64,000 nt of DNA from JACVRW01 sp038323835 (GTDB lineage Bacteria; Actinomycetota; Thermoleophilia; Solirubrobacterales; Thermoleophilaceae), in contig JBBQHI010000003.1 of assembly GCA_038323835.1 (NCBI GenBank), forward strand, positions 62,001 to 126,000, given 5' to 3'. The notes beneath the pieces are model-generated. The model was not told the DNA's origin. It saw nothing but the letters and a program-made list of their open reading frames with translations, and searched no databases. The position numbers were made by a program, and so were the translations under genes. Position 1 is the stretch's first letter. Each line of letters starts with the position of its first letter. Shown here in pieces: positions 57,748 to 64,000 of this stretch.

Positions 57748-58564
57748 CGCCGAGCGCCTCCGTTCCGGCCACGAGCTTCACCGAGAGGAGGATTGCGCCC
57801 GACACGGCCACCAGGACGGCCGAGAGGGCCAGCGCCGACGAAAACTGCGTGGAGAAACGGTCGTATATGGCCAGAGGAACGGTCTGGGTGATGCCCCGGA
57901 AGGAGCCCGCGAACATCAGCGTCGCGCCGAATTCCCCCAGGGCGCGACCCAGGGCGAGCGCGGCGCCGGCAGTCAGCCCGGGCACGGCCGCGGGGATGGC
58001 CACACGCCAGAAGCCGCGCGCCTCGGACGCCCCGAGCGTTCGCGAGGCGTCGAGCAGCGTGCGGTCCACGGCGGCGAACGCGGCCATGGCCTGGCGGATG
58101 TAGAAGGGCGAGGCCACGAAGGTGAGCGCCACCACCACGCCTGCCGTGGCCAGGGCCAGCTCGATCCCGGCCGAGTCGAGCGCACCGCCGAGGATCCCCT
58201 TGGGGCCGAGCGCGGCGAGCAGGGCGATCCCGGCCACCGCCGGGGGAAGGACGAGCGGCAGCTCGACCAGCGTCACCACCAGTGCGCGGCCGCGGAAGGA
58301 GCGCGTGGCCAGCAGATAGGCCGCCGGGGTGCCGACGACGACGATGATCAGCAGCGCCGCCGCGCTGGTGCGCAGGCTGAGCCAGAGCGCGTCCAGAGCG
58401 CCGGGCTCGCCCAGCCCGTCGATCAGCTTGGCCGGGCTGGTGTTCACGAAGATCGCCACCAGCGGGAGCGTCAGAAAGCTGAGGGCGAGCGCGAGGCAGG
58501 CGGCGAGCAGCAGCGGGAACCATGCCGGGCGGCTGCGCGTCCGCACGCGCACGACCGCGTTCAC
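57734..58564 (-). CDS. modB: Molybdate ABC transporter permease (ModB type)
   Basis: ModB is the membrane channel for molybdate. The 276-residue protein has an N-terminal basic segment and about six membrane segments. The EAA-like loop is TLLDASRTLGASEARGFWRVAIPAAVPGLTAG and the cytoplasmic motif follows GRALGEFGATLMFAGSFRGITQTVPLAIY, typical of ModB. The GTG start overlaps the modA stop as GTGA. It is between modA and modC. Length slightly longer than enteric ModB because of the N-terminus. Confidence 0.92.
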   Translation of the reverse strand: MNAVVRVRTRSRPAWFPLLLAACLALALSFLTLPLVAIFVNTSPAKLIDGLGEPGALDALWLSLRTSAAALLIIVVVGTPAAYLLATRSFRGRALVVTLVELPLVLPPAVAGIALLAALGPKGILGGALDSAGIELALATAGVVVALTFVASPFYIRQAMAAFAAVDRTLLDASRTLGASEARGFWRVAIPAAVPGLTAGAALALGRALGEFGATLMFAGSFRGITQTVPLAIYDRFSTQFSSALALSAVLVAVSGAILLSVKLVAGTEALGGAPR

Positions 58565-59331
58565 GGCGCGGGGCCGAAGCCTGCCTGGCGCAGCGAGTCT
58601 CCGCAGCGGCCGTCCACGAGGCCGGCCACGAACCTCTTCCCGAGGTCGGGCTGCTTGGCTCCGTCCACCACCCCGGCCGCGGAGGTCACGGTGGGCTCGA
58701 GCGTCTTCGGCAGCGTGATGGCCTTCACCGCGCCGTCGGTGGCCTTCACATCGGTCACGTAGACGAAGCCCGCGTCCACGGCTCCCTGGGTCAGCTTCCC
58801 GATGATCCCCTTCACGTCGGGCTCGTTGGAACGGACGTTGTCCAGGATCGCCCTGCGCTCGTCCGCCGGGAGACGGCTGAGGGTGTCGCGGGTGTACGAG
58901 CCGATGGGCACGGACTCGGAGCCGATGGCGATCTTCACGCCGCTCTTGGTGAGGTCCTCGACGGACTTGATCGAGGAGCCTTTGGGAACGGCCAGGACGA
59001 ACTGGTTGGTGGCGAACTCGGTCGGCATGCTGAGAAGGCCCTCATCGTTGAGGGCGCCGGGCAGCTCGGTGTTGGCCGCGGCGTACACGTCGGGCTTCAC
59101 GCCCTGACGAATCTGGGCCGCGAGCTCGTCGGAGCCGGCGAAGGAGAGGCGCACGGTCGCGCCCGGGTAACCCTTCGCGCAGTCGGTGAGAGCCTCGGTC
59201 ATCGAGGAGGCCGCCGACACCACCAGGCGCGGGTTGGACGACCCCGACCCGCCCCCGTCATCGCCGTCACCACAGGCGACGGGGACGGCCGCCGCAGCGG
59301 CGAGCGCCACTGCGAGCAGGACGCGCCTCAC
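58561..59331 (-). CDS. modA: Molybdate-binding lipoprotein (ModA type)
   Basis: ModA captures molybdate for the importer. The 256-residue protein has a lipoprotein signal (MRRVLLAVALAAAAAVPVAC, Cys20) followed by an Asp/Gly/Ser linker, then VVSAASSMTEALTDCAKGYPGATVRLSFAGSDELAAQIRQG and DVYAAANTEL, the anion-binding regions of the family. The C-terminus has GAVDAGFVYVTDV and a disulfide candidate near RCGDSLRQ. The GTG start overlaps the regulator stop (GTGA). ModA proteins also bind tungstate. Confidence 0.9.
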   Translation of the reverse strand: MRRVLLAVALAAAAAVPVACGDGDDGGGSGSSNPRLVVSAASSMTEALTDCAKGYPGATVRLSFAGSDELAAQIRQGVKPDVYAAANTELPGALNDEGLLSMPTEFATNQFVLAVPKGSSIKSVEDLTKSGVKIAIGSESVPIGSYTRDTLSRLPADERRAILDNVRSNEPDVKGIIGKLTQGAVDAGFVYVTDVKATDGAVKAITLPKTLEPTVTSAAGVVDGAKQPDLGKRFVAGLVDGRCGDSLRQAGFGPAP

Positions 59332-59729
59332 GTCCGGTCCACCATCACGGACGTGGCCTTCACCGTGGCCGCGGCAGGTACGCCCGGAGCGAGGCCGAGC
59401 TCCTCCACGGCGTCGCGGGTCACCGCGGCGGTGATGCGGTGCGGGCCGGCCTCGATCTCCACCAAGGCCATCACTCCGTCGACCTCCACCGAGGTGACCA
59501 CCCCGGGGAAGCGGTTGCGGGCCGAGAAGGAGTCGCCGGCGCGGTGGCGGGTGGGGTGCTCGGAAAGCCGCGCGATCTCGGCGGGAGACACTCGCCGGCG
59601 GTTGGCGGAGTCGCGCGTGGTCTTCAGCCGGCCGGCGCGCTCCCAGCGGCGGAGCGTGTCCGCGCTGACACCGATCGCACTCGCGGCATCGCCCAGCAGG
59701 AGCCCCGACTCCTTCCGCGCCTTCGGCAT
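59328..59729 (-). CDS. MerR-type HTH regulator with molybdate-binding TOBE domain
   Basis: This 133-residue protein joins an excisionase/MerR-like helix-turn-helix (about residues 10-60, DAASAIGVSADTLRRWERAGRL and RRVSPAEIARLSEH) to a C-terminal TOBE/Mop domain (about 70-131, SARNRFPGVVTSVEVDGVMALVEIEAGPHRITAAVT) that binds molybdate. It should sense molybdate and control the mod genes downstream; ModE itself is built differently (LysR-like HTH with two Mop domains). It overlaps modA (GTGA) and starts at ATG 59729, next to a palindrome that is probably its own operator. Confidence 0.9.
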   Translation of the reverse strand: MPKARKESGLLLGDAASAIGVSADTLRRWERAGRLKTTRDSANRRRVSPAEIARLSEHPTRHRAGDSFSARNRFPGVVTSVEVDGVMALVEIEAGPHRITAAVTRDAVEELGLAPGVPAAATVKATSVMVDRT

Positions 59730-59750
59730 TGCCTAAGCATTACATAGGCA
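59730..59750 (-). promoter_or_regulatory. Palindromic candidate operator of the mod regulator
   Basis: TGCCTA (59730-59735) and TAGGCA (59745-59750) are perfect 6-bp arms around a 9-base centre, AT-rich against the surrounding GC background. The repeat touches the ATG of the regulator, so it likely overlaps the start of transcription and a repressor bound here would block the whole mod operon. Confidence 0.55.
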
Positions 59751-59793
59751 GCTGGGCTTTGGTCAGAGGCCTGCTTTAGTGAGCGCGCGGTAG

Positions 59794-60966
59794 ATGACCG
59801 TGGCGGAGACAGCGCCGGTGGAGACGGAGGGCACCGAGAAACGGGTGGCGCCACTCGAGCTCTTCTTCGATCTTGTCTTCGTCTTTGCGCTGACCCAGGT
59901 CACGGCGCTGATGTCCGAGAATCCATCCTGGGAGGGGCTCGGACAGGGGATGCTCGTGCTCACGGCGCTGTGGTGGGCCTGGGGCGCCTATGCGTGGCTC
60001 ACGAACTACGTGGCCGCCGAGGAGGGCCGGGAGCGGATTCTGATGTTCGGGGTGATGGGCGCGTTCCTGGTGGCCGCGCTCGCCGTCCCGAACGCCTTCG
60101 GGCACAACGCTCTGCTCTTCGGCGCGGCCTACGCGGTCGCGCGCTGGCTGCACATCTTCATCTTCGCCGAGGCGAACGACAGCCTCGACACGGGGGAGGC
60201 GATCCGGCGATTGGCTCGCACCGCTCTTCCCGCGCCCCTCCTGCTGATCATCGCCGGGATCGTGGACGACGGCACCTTGCGCGCCGCGATCTGGATCGTC
60301 GCGCTCGGCCTGGACCTATCCGGCCCGTACGTATTAGGGGTGCGCGGGTTCCGCGTCTCGCCCGGGCACTTCGCCGAGCGCTTCTCACTGATCATCATCA
60401 TCGCGCTGGGGGAGTCGATCGTGGCTGTGGGCGCCGGCGTGAGTGGCGACCTGGACGCCGGCATCGTGGTGTGCGCGCTCTTCGGCCTGGTGCTGGCGTG
60501 TGCCCTCTGGTGGGCGTATTTCGACGTGATCGCGCTTGTGGCCGAGCGCCGCTTCCGCAGCCTCCGGGGACACGAGCGCATCCGCGTGGCCAGGGACGCC
60601 TACAGCTACCTGCACCTGCCGATGGTGGCGGGAATCGTGCTGATCGCGCTGGGCATCAAGAAGACAATCGCGCACGTGGACGAGCCACTGGAGACGGTGC
60701 CCGCGGTGGCCCTGTTCGGCGGCGTGGCGCTGTACCTGGCCGCTCACGTGGCCTTCCGGCTGCGCCTGTTCGGCACCGTGAACCGGCAGCGCCTGCTCGC
60801 TGCGTTGATCTGCCTCCCACTGATCTGGGTGGGACGAGAGGTGGACGCGCTGGTGGCGCTGGGCCTGGCCGCCGCCGTGGCGTCGGGCGTGATCGCCTAC
60901 GAGGCGATCCGCTACTCGGACACCCGCCACCGGGTCCGCGAGGAGCACGGCGCGGGCGCCGGTTAG
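59794..60966 (+). CDS. LtrA family membrane protein
   Basis: This 390-residue protein matches the low-temperature requirement A family (PF06772). It begins with KRVAPLELFFDLVFVFALTQVTALM, the family's signature, and has about ten membrane segments with EGRERILMFGVMGAFLVAALA, FSLIIIIALGESIVAVGAG and HLPMVAGIVLIALGIKKTIAH. In Listeria LtrA is tied to growth at low temperature, but the reaction is unknown. It is divergent from the mod regulator with a 64-base gap. The N-terminus has a hydrophilic 17-residue leader. Confidence 0.88.
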   Translation: MTVAETAPVETEGTEKRVAPLELFFDLVFVFALTQVTALMSENPSWEGLGQGMLVLTALWWAWGAYAWLTNYVAAEEGRERILMFGVMGAFLVAALAVPNAFGHNALLFGAAYAVARWLHIFIFAEANDSLDTGEAIRRLARTALPAPLLLIIAGIVDDGTLRAAIWIVALGLDLSGPYVLGVRGFRVSPGHFAERFSLIIIIALGESIVAVGAGVSGDLDAGIVVCALFGLVLACALWWAYFDVIALVAERRFRSLRGHERIRVARDAYSYLHLPMVAGIVLIALGIKKTIAHVDEPLETVPAVALFGGVALYLAAHVAFRLRLFGTVNRQRLLAALICLPLIWVGREVDALVALGLAAAVASGVIAYEAIRYSDTRHRVREEHGAGAG

Positions 60967-60993
60967 CCGGCGACGGGGCGGAGACCCCGCGCC

Positions 60994-61275
60994 TCAGGCC
61001 GTCTGCAGGTTCTCGACCTCGGCGACCCGCTCCTCCGGCTGGCCCTCGAAGCCGCCCTCGACCGGCATGCTCGGTACCAGAACCTCATTGACGAAACGGT
61101 CGGCGGAGTCCTTGGAGTCCCAGACGGCGGTGATCAGGATCCCGCCCTCCGTCGGCCCGGCCGCGTGGTACACCTGCCCGTCCGGGAGGCCGCCCGCGGG
61201 ATGGACCTCCGCCACGCTGGCACGGTACTGCTCCATCGTCGCGCCGGGCCAGAAATGAGTCATCAGAAACGCCAT
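60994..61275 (-). CDS. Small alpha-beta-barrel (dimeric) protein
   Basis: This 93-residue protein starts at ATG 61275 with AGGAG 9 bases upstream. It begins MAFLMTHFWPGATMEQYRASVAEVHPAGGLP and has the pattern of a dimeric alpha-beta barrel (ABM-like): strand, helix, then YHAAGPTEGGILITAVWDSKDSADRFVNEVLVPSM. No catalytic motif is recognised; relatives act as monooxygenases or are uncharacterised. It lies convergent with the LtrA gene (27 bases) and is divergent from tatA. Confidence 0.75.
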   Translation of the reverse strand: MAFLMTHFWPGATMEQYRASVAEVHPAGGLPDGQVYHAAGPTEGGILITAVWDSKDSADRFVNEVLVPSMPVEGGFEGQPEERVAEVENLQTA

Positions 61276-61435
61276 CGGCCTCTCCTTCGGTTGGGTGGGC
61301 CGAACATAGCCGACCCGACGGGCCGCCCGGCGTGCAAGGCGGGGGTGGTGTTGATCCGCCAGAGGCCGACGTGCGCACCGTACTTGTACGCCCAAACGCC
61401 GCCCTTGCCTGGGCGACCAGAGACTGGAGCTGTAT

Positions 61436-61663
61436 ATGCCGAACATCGGACCCATGGAACTCATCGTCGTGCTCGTGATCGCCCTGCTTGTTCTCGGGCC
61501 CAAGAAGCTGCCCGAGGTCGGGCGCTCGGTCGGGAAGGGCATTCGCGAGTTCAAGAGCTCGATCACCGGCGACGACGACAAGGATGAGCTCGCCGAGCTG
61601 ACCGCCACCCAGGTCGAAGCGCCCGCCCCCGAGGTCGTGTCGGTCCCCGCGCGCCGCGCGTAA
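61436..61663 (+). CDS. tatA: Sec-independent translocase subunit TatA
   Basis: TatA forms the pore-like assembly that moves folded proteins across the membrane. The 75-residue protein has a single short membrane helix (about residues 6-21, PMELIVVLVIALLVLG), the Pro-Lys-Lys-Leu-Pro turn, and the amphipathic helix LPEVGRSVGKGIREFKSSI, with a flexible acidic tail. The helix lacks the Glu typical of TatB, and no tatB is present, so the system looks TatAC-like. GGAG lies about 8 bases upstream of the ATG. It is 5 bases before the tatC start. Confidence 0.93.
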   Translation: MPNIGPMELIVVLVIALLVLGPKKLPEVGRSVGKGIREFKSSITGDDDKDELAELTATQVEAPAPEVVSVPARRA

Positions 61664-61668
61664 TCGCC

Positions 61669-62625
61669 GTGGGGGTCATTGCCGCACCGATCGGGCACGA
61701 TCAGCGCCTCTCCCTCGTCGAGCACCTCGACGAGCTTCGCTGGCGGGTGCTCATCAGCGTCGCCGCGCTGGTGGTCTCCTTTGGCCTGGCCCTTTGGCAG
61801 AACCACGCGTTGCTGCAGGTTCTCAACCGGCCACTGACGCACGCGACGGCCAATGCCGCCCGCCATGACAAGGGACCTATCGGGGAGCAGGCCCGCTTCC
61901 AGGCCGCGCAGCGCGACGCGCTGCGCGCAAATGCCGCCGCACTGGACCGGCTGTCGAGAGCCGATGCGCCCCTGAAGCGGGCGGATCGCCAGGCGCTCGC
62001 CGGGGCGGCGGCGGCCAACGCGGCGGCGCTTCGCGCTGCGCCCACGGAGCCACCGGGCCGGCAGCCGGTGACGCTCGGGCTGGCAGAGCCGTTCACGCAG
62101 ACGCTCAGCGTGGCCGGGTACTTCGCCCTGCTGTTCGCGCTGCCCGTGATCCTGTTGCAGGCCTACGCGTTCCTGCTCCCAGCGTTCAGCCCCCGCGATC
62201 GCCGCATCGCACTGCCGCTGATGGCGATGGTCCCGTTCCTGTTCGCGGCCGGGGTCGTGTTCGGTTATCTGCTGGTGTTGCCCGCGGCCGTCGGATTCCT
62301 TCAGAACTTCAACCAGGGCCAGTTCGACGCGCTCGTCCAGGCCCGGCCGTACTACAGCTTCACGATCATGACCCTGGCCGCGATGGGGTTGCTCTTCCAG
62401 ATCCCGGTGGCGATCCTCGCGCTCACTCGCCTGGGCGTGGTCACGCCACGACAGCTGCGCAAGAACCGCCGCTACGCGATCGTGGTGATCGCAATCCTTG
62501 CCGCCCTGCTCCCAGGCGTGGATCCCGTGACCACACTGATCGAGATGGTGCCCATGCTCTTCCTCTACGAGCTCGGCATCCTCCTCGCAATGTGGGCAAC
62601 GCGCCTAACTAGGACGGCGCAGTGA
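61669..62625 (+). CDS. tatC: Sec-independent translocase subunit TatC with a large periplasmic insertion
   Basis: TatC recognises twin-arginine signals. The 318-residue protein has the N-terminal SLVEHLDELRWRVLISV (the conserved HLxELR), a first membrane helix (about 27-46), and later helices with LLFALPVILLQAYAFLLPAF, FGYLLVLPAAVGFL and TLAAMGLLFQIPVAIL. Between helices 1 and 2 (residues 47-146) lies an insertion of about 70 residues (about 58-130), with QARFQAAQRDALRANAAAL and AGAAAANAAALRAA, likely helical and Ala-rich. The usual loop is about 25-30 residues, so this is unusual. It overlaps nothing; tatA is 5 bases upstream, GTG start. Confidence 0.93.
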   Translation: MGVIAAPIGHDQRLSLVEHLDELRWRVLISVAALVVSFGLALWQNHALLQVLNRPLTHATANAARHDKGPIGEQARFQAAQRDALRANAAALDRLSRADAPLKRADRQALAGAAAANAAALRAAPTEPPGRQPVTLGLAEPFTQTLSVAGYFALLFALPVILLQAYAFLLPAFSPRDRRIALPLMAMVPFLFAAGVVFGYLLVLPAAVGFLQNFNQGQFDALVQARPYYSFTIMTLAAMGLLFQIPVAILALTRLGVVTPRQLRKNRRYAIVVIAILAALLPGVDPVTTLIEMVPMLFLYELGILLAMWATRLTRTAQ

Positions 62626-62626
62626 T

Positions 62627-62652
62627 CTGTTCGGGCGGACGGCCCGAAACAG
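62627..62652 (+). terminator. Hairpin after tatC
   Basis: CTGTTCGGGC at 62627-62636 pairs with GCCCGAAACAG at 62642-62652, a stem with one bulged base. It lies one base after the tatC stop codon. Only a short AC-rich run follows, without a clear U-run. It is the likely end of the tatAC transcript. Confidence 0.6.
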
Positions 62653-62839
62653 ACGGCATGAGAACGGAAACCGTGGTGATCGCAGCCGCCATCTCGCACG
62701 GTTCGCCCGCTCAGAGTGGCGCCTCCACGGCGCGCTGACGTTCGTCCTATTCACTCCTGCCTCGGCACGACTCACCTTCCCCACGGGGCGGGACGAGTCT
62801 GCTGCTGAGCTCCCTCCAATCCGCAAGGAGCTGCTGCAC

Positions 62840-63556
62840 ATGACCAGGACCATCACCGACGTGATCCCGATGGACACGCTGGACGCCGACGGCGCCCTGC
62901 GCGAGACCGCCGATGCTCTTCCGGGCAACACACGCGCCGACCTGCTGCGCAAGGCCGGCGTGGCCGGCGGCGGGCTGCTCGCCGGCGGGGCGCTCATGGG
63001 CGCGCTGCCCGAGCTGGCGCTCGCCAAGAACCGGCATCACCGTCACCACGGGGGCATCCCGCGCAGCGACGTGGCGATCCTCAACTTCGCCCTCACGCTC
63101 GAGTACCTCGAGGCGGAGTTCTACCGGCAGGCCGTGACCGGCGGGGCGCTCTCGGGCGTGACGCTGTCCTTCGCCCAGCTGGTGTACGGACACGAGGCCA
63201 CGCACGTGAAGACGCTCAAGCAGGTGCTGGGCCGCAAGGCCGTGGCGAGCCCGAAGTTCGACTTCCAGGGCACCACCACGGACCAGGGCAAGTTCCAGAG
63301 CACGTCATTCGTGCTCGAGAACACCGGCGTGCACGCCTACCTCGGCCAGGCCGGCAACATCAAGACCCCGGCCATCCTCGGCGCGGCAGCGTCGATCGTG
63401 ACCGTCGAGGCACGCCACGCCGCGGGAATCGCCGAGATCATCAAGTGCGACCCCAAGGGCACCGACGGCATCACGCCCGACGGCGCGTTTGACGTCCCCC
63501 TGACCAAGGCCCAGATCCTCGAGGCCGTCAAGGCCACGGGATTCATCGTCGGCTAG
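62840..63556 (+). CDS. Ferritin-like domain protein, exported (paralogue 3)
   Basis: This 238-residue protein has an N-terminus with a twin-arginine-like or Sec-type signal (LLRKAGVAGGGLLAGGALMG, about residues 35-58), then a His-rich stretch (NRHHRHHGG) and a ferritin-like domain with AILNFALTLEYLEAEFY, HEATHVKTLKQVLG and VEARHAAGI. It is clearly related to the two proteins at 34-35 kb, with near-identical helix 1, but has a His-rich linker those lack. ATG 62840 has AAGGAG about 9 bases upstream. The gene follows tatC by 214 bases and stands alone. Confidence 0.86.
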   Translation: MTRTITDVIPMDTLDADGALRETADALPGNTRADLLRKAGVAGGGLLAGGALMGALPELALAKNRHHRHHGGIPRSDVAILNFALTLEYLEAEFYRQAVTGGALSGVTLSFAQLVYGHEATHVKTLKQVLGRKAVASPKFDFQGTTTDQGKFQSTSFVLENTGVHAYLGQAGNIKTPAILGAAASIVTVEARHAAGIAEIIKCDPKGTDGITPDGAFDVPLTKAQILEAVKATGFIVG

Positions 63557-63580
63557 TCGTCTATCGACATCACGGGGAAC

Positions 63581-63610
63581 GCGCGGGCGGGCTCCAAACC
63601 CCGCTCGCGC
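63581..63610 (+). terminator. Hairpin after ferritin-like gene
   Basis: GCGCGGGCGGG at 63581-63591 pairs with CCCGCTCGCGC at 63600-63610, with one G-U pair and an 8-base loop. It lies 24 bases after the stop of the ferritin-like gene. No U-run, but the stem is long and GC-rich. Confidence 0.6.
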
Positions 63611-63622
63611 CGACCCTCGGAT

Positions 63623-63724
63623 TCAGTCAGGGGCAATGAGCCGCGGCTGCGCCGGGACCAGCCGGGCGTAGGACCGGCCGCGGCGGCTGATCTCGATCTC
63701 TCCTCGATCCGGAAGTCGAGTCAC
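63623..63724 (-). pseudogene. Possible Phd/YefM-type antitoxin remnant
   Basis: A 33-residue frame from GTG 63724 reads TRLPDRGEIEISRRGRSYARLVPAQP, matching the core of Phd/YefM-type antitoxins (EI..RGRPxARLVP). The family's N-terminal DNA-binding half is missing, and no toxin gene is next to it. It is probably a remnant. The stop codon lies at 63623. Low confidence. Confidence 0.3.
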
Positions 63725-63772
63725 AGCACGTCGTCCCGGATACCCCCCCCCGGGGTTTGATACGTTCCTGTC

Positions 63773-64000
63773 GTGAACGTCCTCGGCGTGATCTGGAATG
63801 GCCTCAGGGACTCGTTCCTGATGGCGTGGCAGGTCTGGTGGGCGCTGGTACTCGGGTTTGCGATCTCGGCGATCGTGCAGGCGTGGGTGCCGCGCCAGCG
63901 CATCGAGGAGGCGCTGAGCGGGTCCGGGCCCCGTCCGACTTGCCTGGGCCACCGGGCTCGGCGCGGCGTCCTCTTCGTGCTCCTACGCGGCGATCGCGAT
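63773..64000 (+). CDS. Permease family protein (PF03773-like), 3' end outside window, frameshifted
   Basis: The frame from GTG 63773 reads NVLGVIWNGLRDSFLMAWQVWWALVLGFAISAIVQAWVPRQRIEEALSGSG with a membrane segment at about residues 15-40. After that, deleting one C of the C-run at 63929-63932 joins it to PVRLAWATGLGAASSSCSYAAIA, the conserved GAASSSCSYA motif of PF03773 permeases, which transport organoarsenicals or other small molecules in some members. So there is a single-base frameshift or a sequence error. The end lies outside the window. Confidence 0.7.
   Translation, partial: MNVLGVIWNGLRDSFLMAWQVWWALVLGFAISAIVQAWVPRQRIEEALSGSGPRPTCLGHRARRGVLFVLLRGDRD

Noticed and set aside
62658..62738. 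Small frame from ATG 62658 (26 codons) in the tatC-ferritin gap
   Set aside because: No ribosome site, no homology and no coding signal beyond the GC background.
1..64000. CRISPR array, prophage or transposon
   Set aside because: No regular spacer pattern, no cas, integrase or transposase genes were recognised; the only repeats are the dispersed 46-nt elements.
1..64000. tRNA or rRNA genes
   Set aside because: No cloverleaf-like or rRNA-like stretch was seen in the intergenic regions, which are mostly under 100 bases.

Overview
The window is a GC-rich, densely packed bacterial chromosome segment with no rRNA, tRNA, CRISPR array, prophage or transposase gene that I can recognise. Gene content (actinobacterial-type PFK, HadA/HadB-like MaoC pair, LtrA, HrcA-DnaJ, SigA-like factor, repeated Tat/lipoprotein ferritin-like proteins) and strong GC bias suggest an actinobacterium; a Thermoleophilia/Solirubrobacterales-type genome is my best guess, by inference only. 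Genes are mostly joined by 1-4 nt overlaps, and no stretch above 300 bases lacks a gene.

Layout. 1-2.1 kb: end of a malic enzyme and a TIGR01777 epimerase. 2.1-9.8 kb (minus): a branched-chain amino-acid-type ABC transporter (livK-like, livH, livM, livG, livF) with three small membrane-protein genes at its end, plus an orphan second binding lipoprotein. 9.9-11.7 kb: a phosphofructokinase with PPi-type residues, then two small genes. 11.8-24.6 kb (minus): hisIE-trpE-G-D-C, then moxR/DUF58/transglutaminase and an HtrA protease, then trpF-B-A, so a full tryptophan set is split by an envelope/protease module. 24.6-34 kb (minus): GNAT, era, ybeY, phoH, yqeY, a cyclase-family hydrolase, prmA, dnaJ, hrcA, two MaoC dehydratases and a sigma-70 factor. 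34-41 kb: two ferritin-like proteins, a hydrolase, lepA, an AlkZ-like protein, murJ, and rpsT (plus strand). 41-49 kb: a Tat-exported phosphoesterase, aldehyde dehydrogenase, holA, comEC, comEA and acylphosphatase. 48.8-52.4 kb: an arginine-deiminase-like protein, an M20 carbamoylase/amidohydrolase and an Orn/Lys/Arg decarboxylase. 52.4-56.7 kb: a frameshifted LOG-like gene, leuS and an epoxide-hydrolase-like protein. 56.7-59.7 kb: modC-modB-modA with a MerR/TOBE regulator. 59.8-64 kb: LtrA, a small alpha-beta-barrel protein, tatA-tatC, a third ferritin-like protein and the start of a permease.

The most unusual signal is a dispersed ~46-nt repeat (GCCCGATC-GGT-GATCGGGC core) present in about eight or nine copies. 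Most copies sit within a few bases of a stop codon in the same orientation relative to the gene just upstream. One copy pair is a perfect 49-bp tandem duplication, and one copy lies in frame inside the M20 amidohydrolase gene, adding about 16 residues. The second unusual signal is start codon use: stop/start overlaps of the NTGA type occur with all four bases, including three CTGA junctions (ybeY, prmA, the LOG-like gene) where only a CTG start restores the conserved N-terminus. Two single-base homopolymer frameshifts (near 52685 and 63930) look more like sequence errors or recent decay than design.
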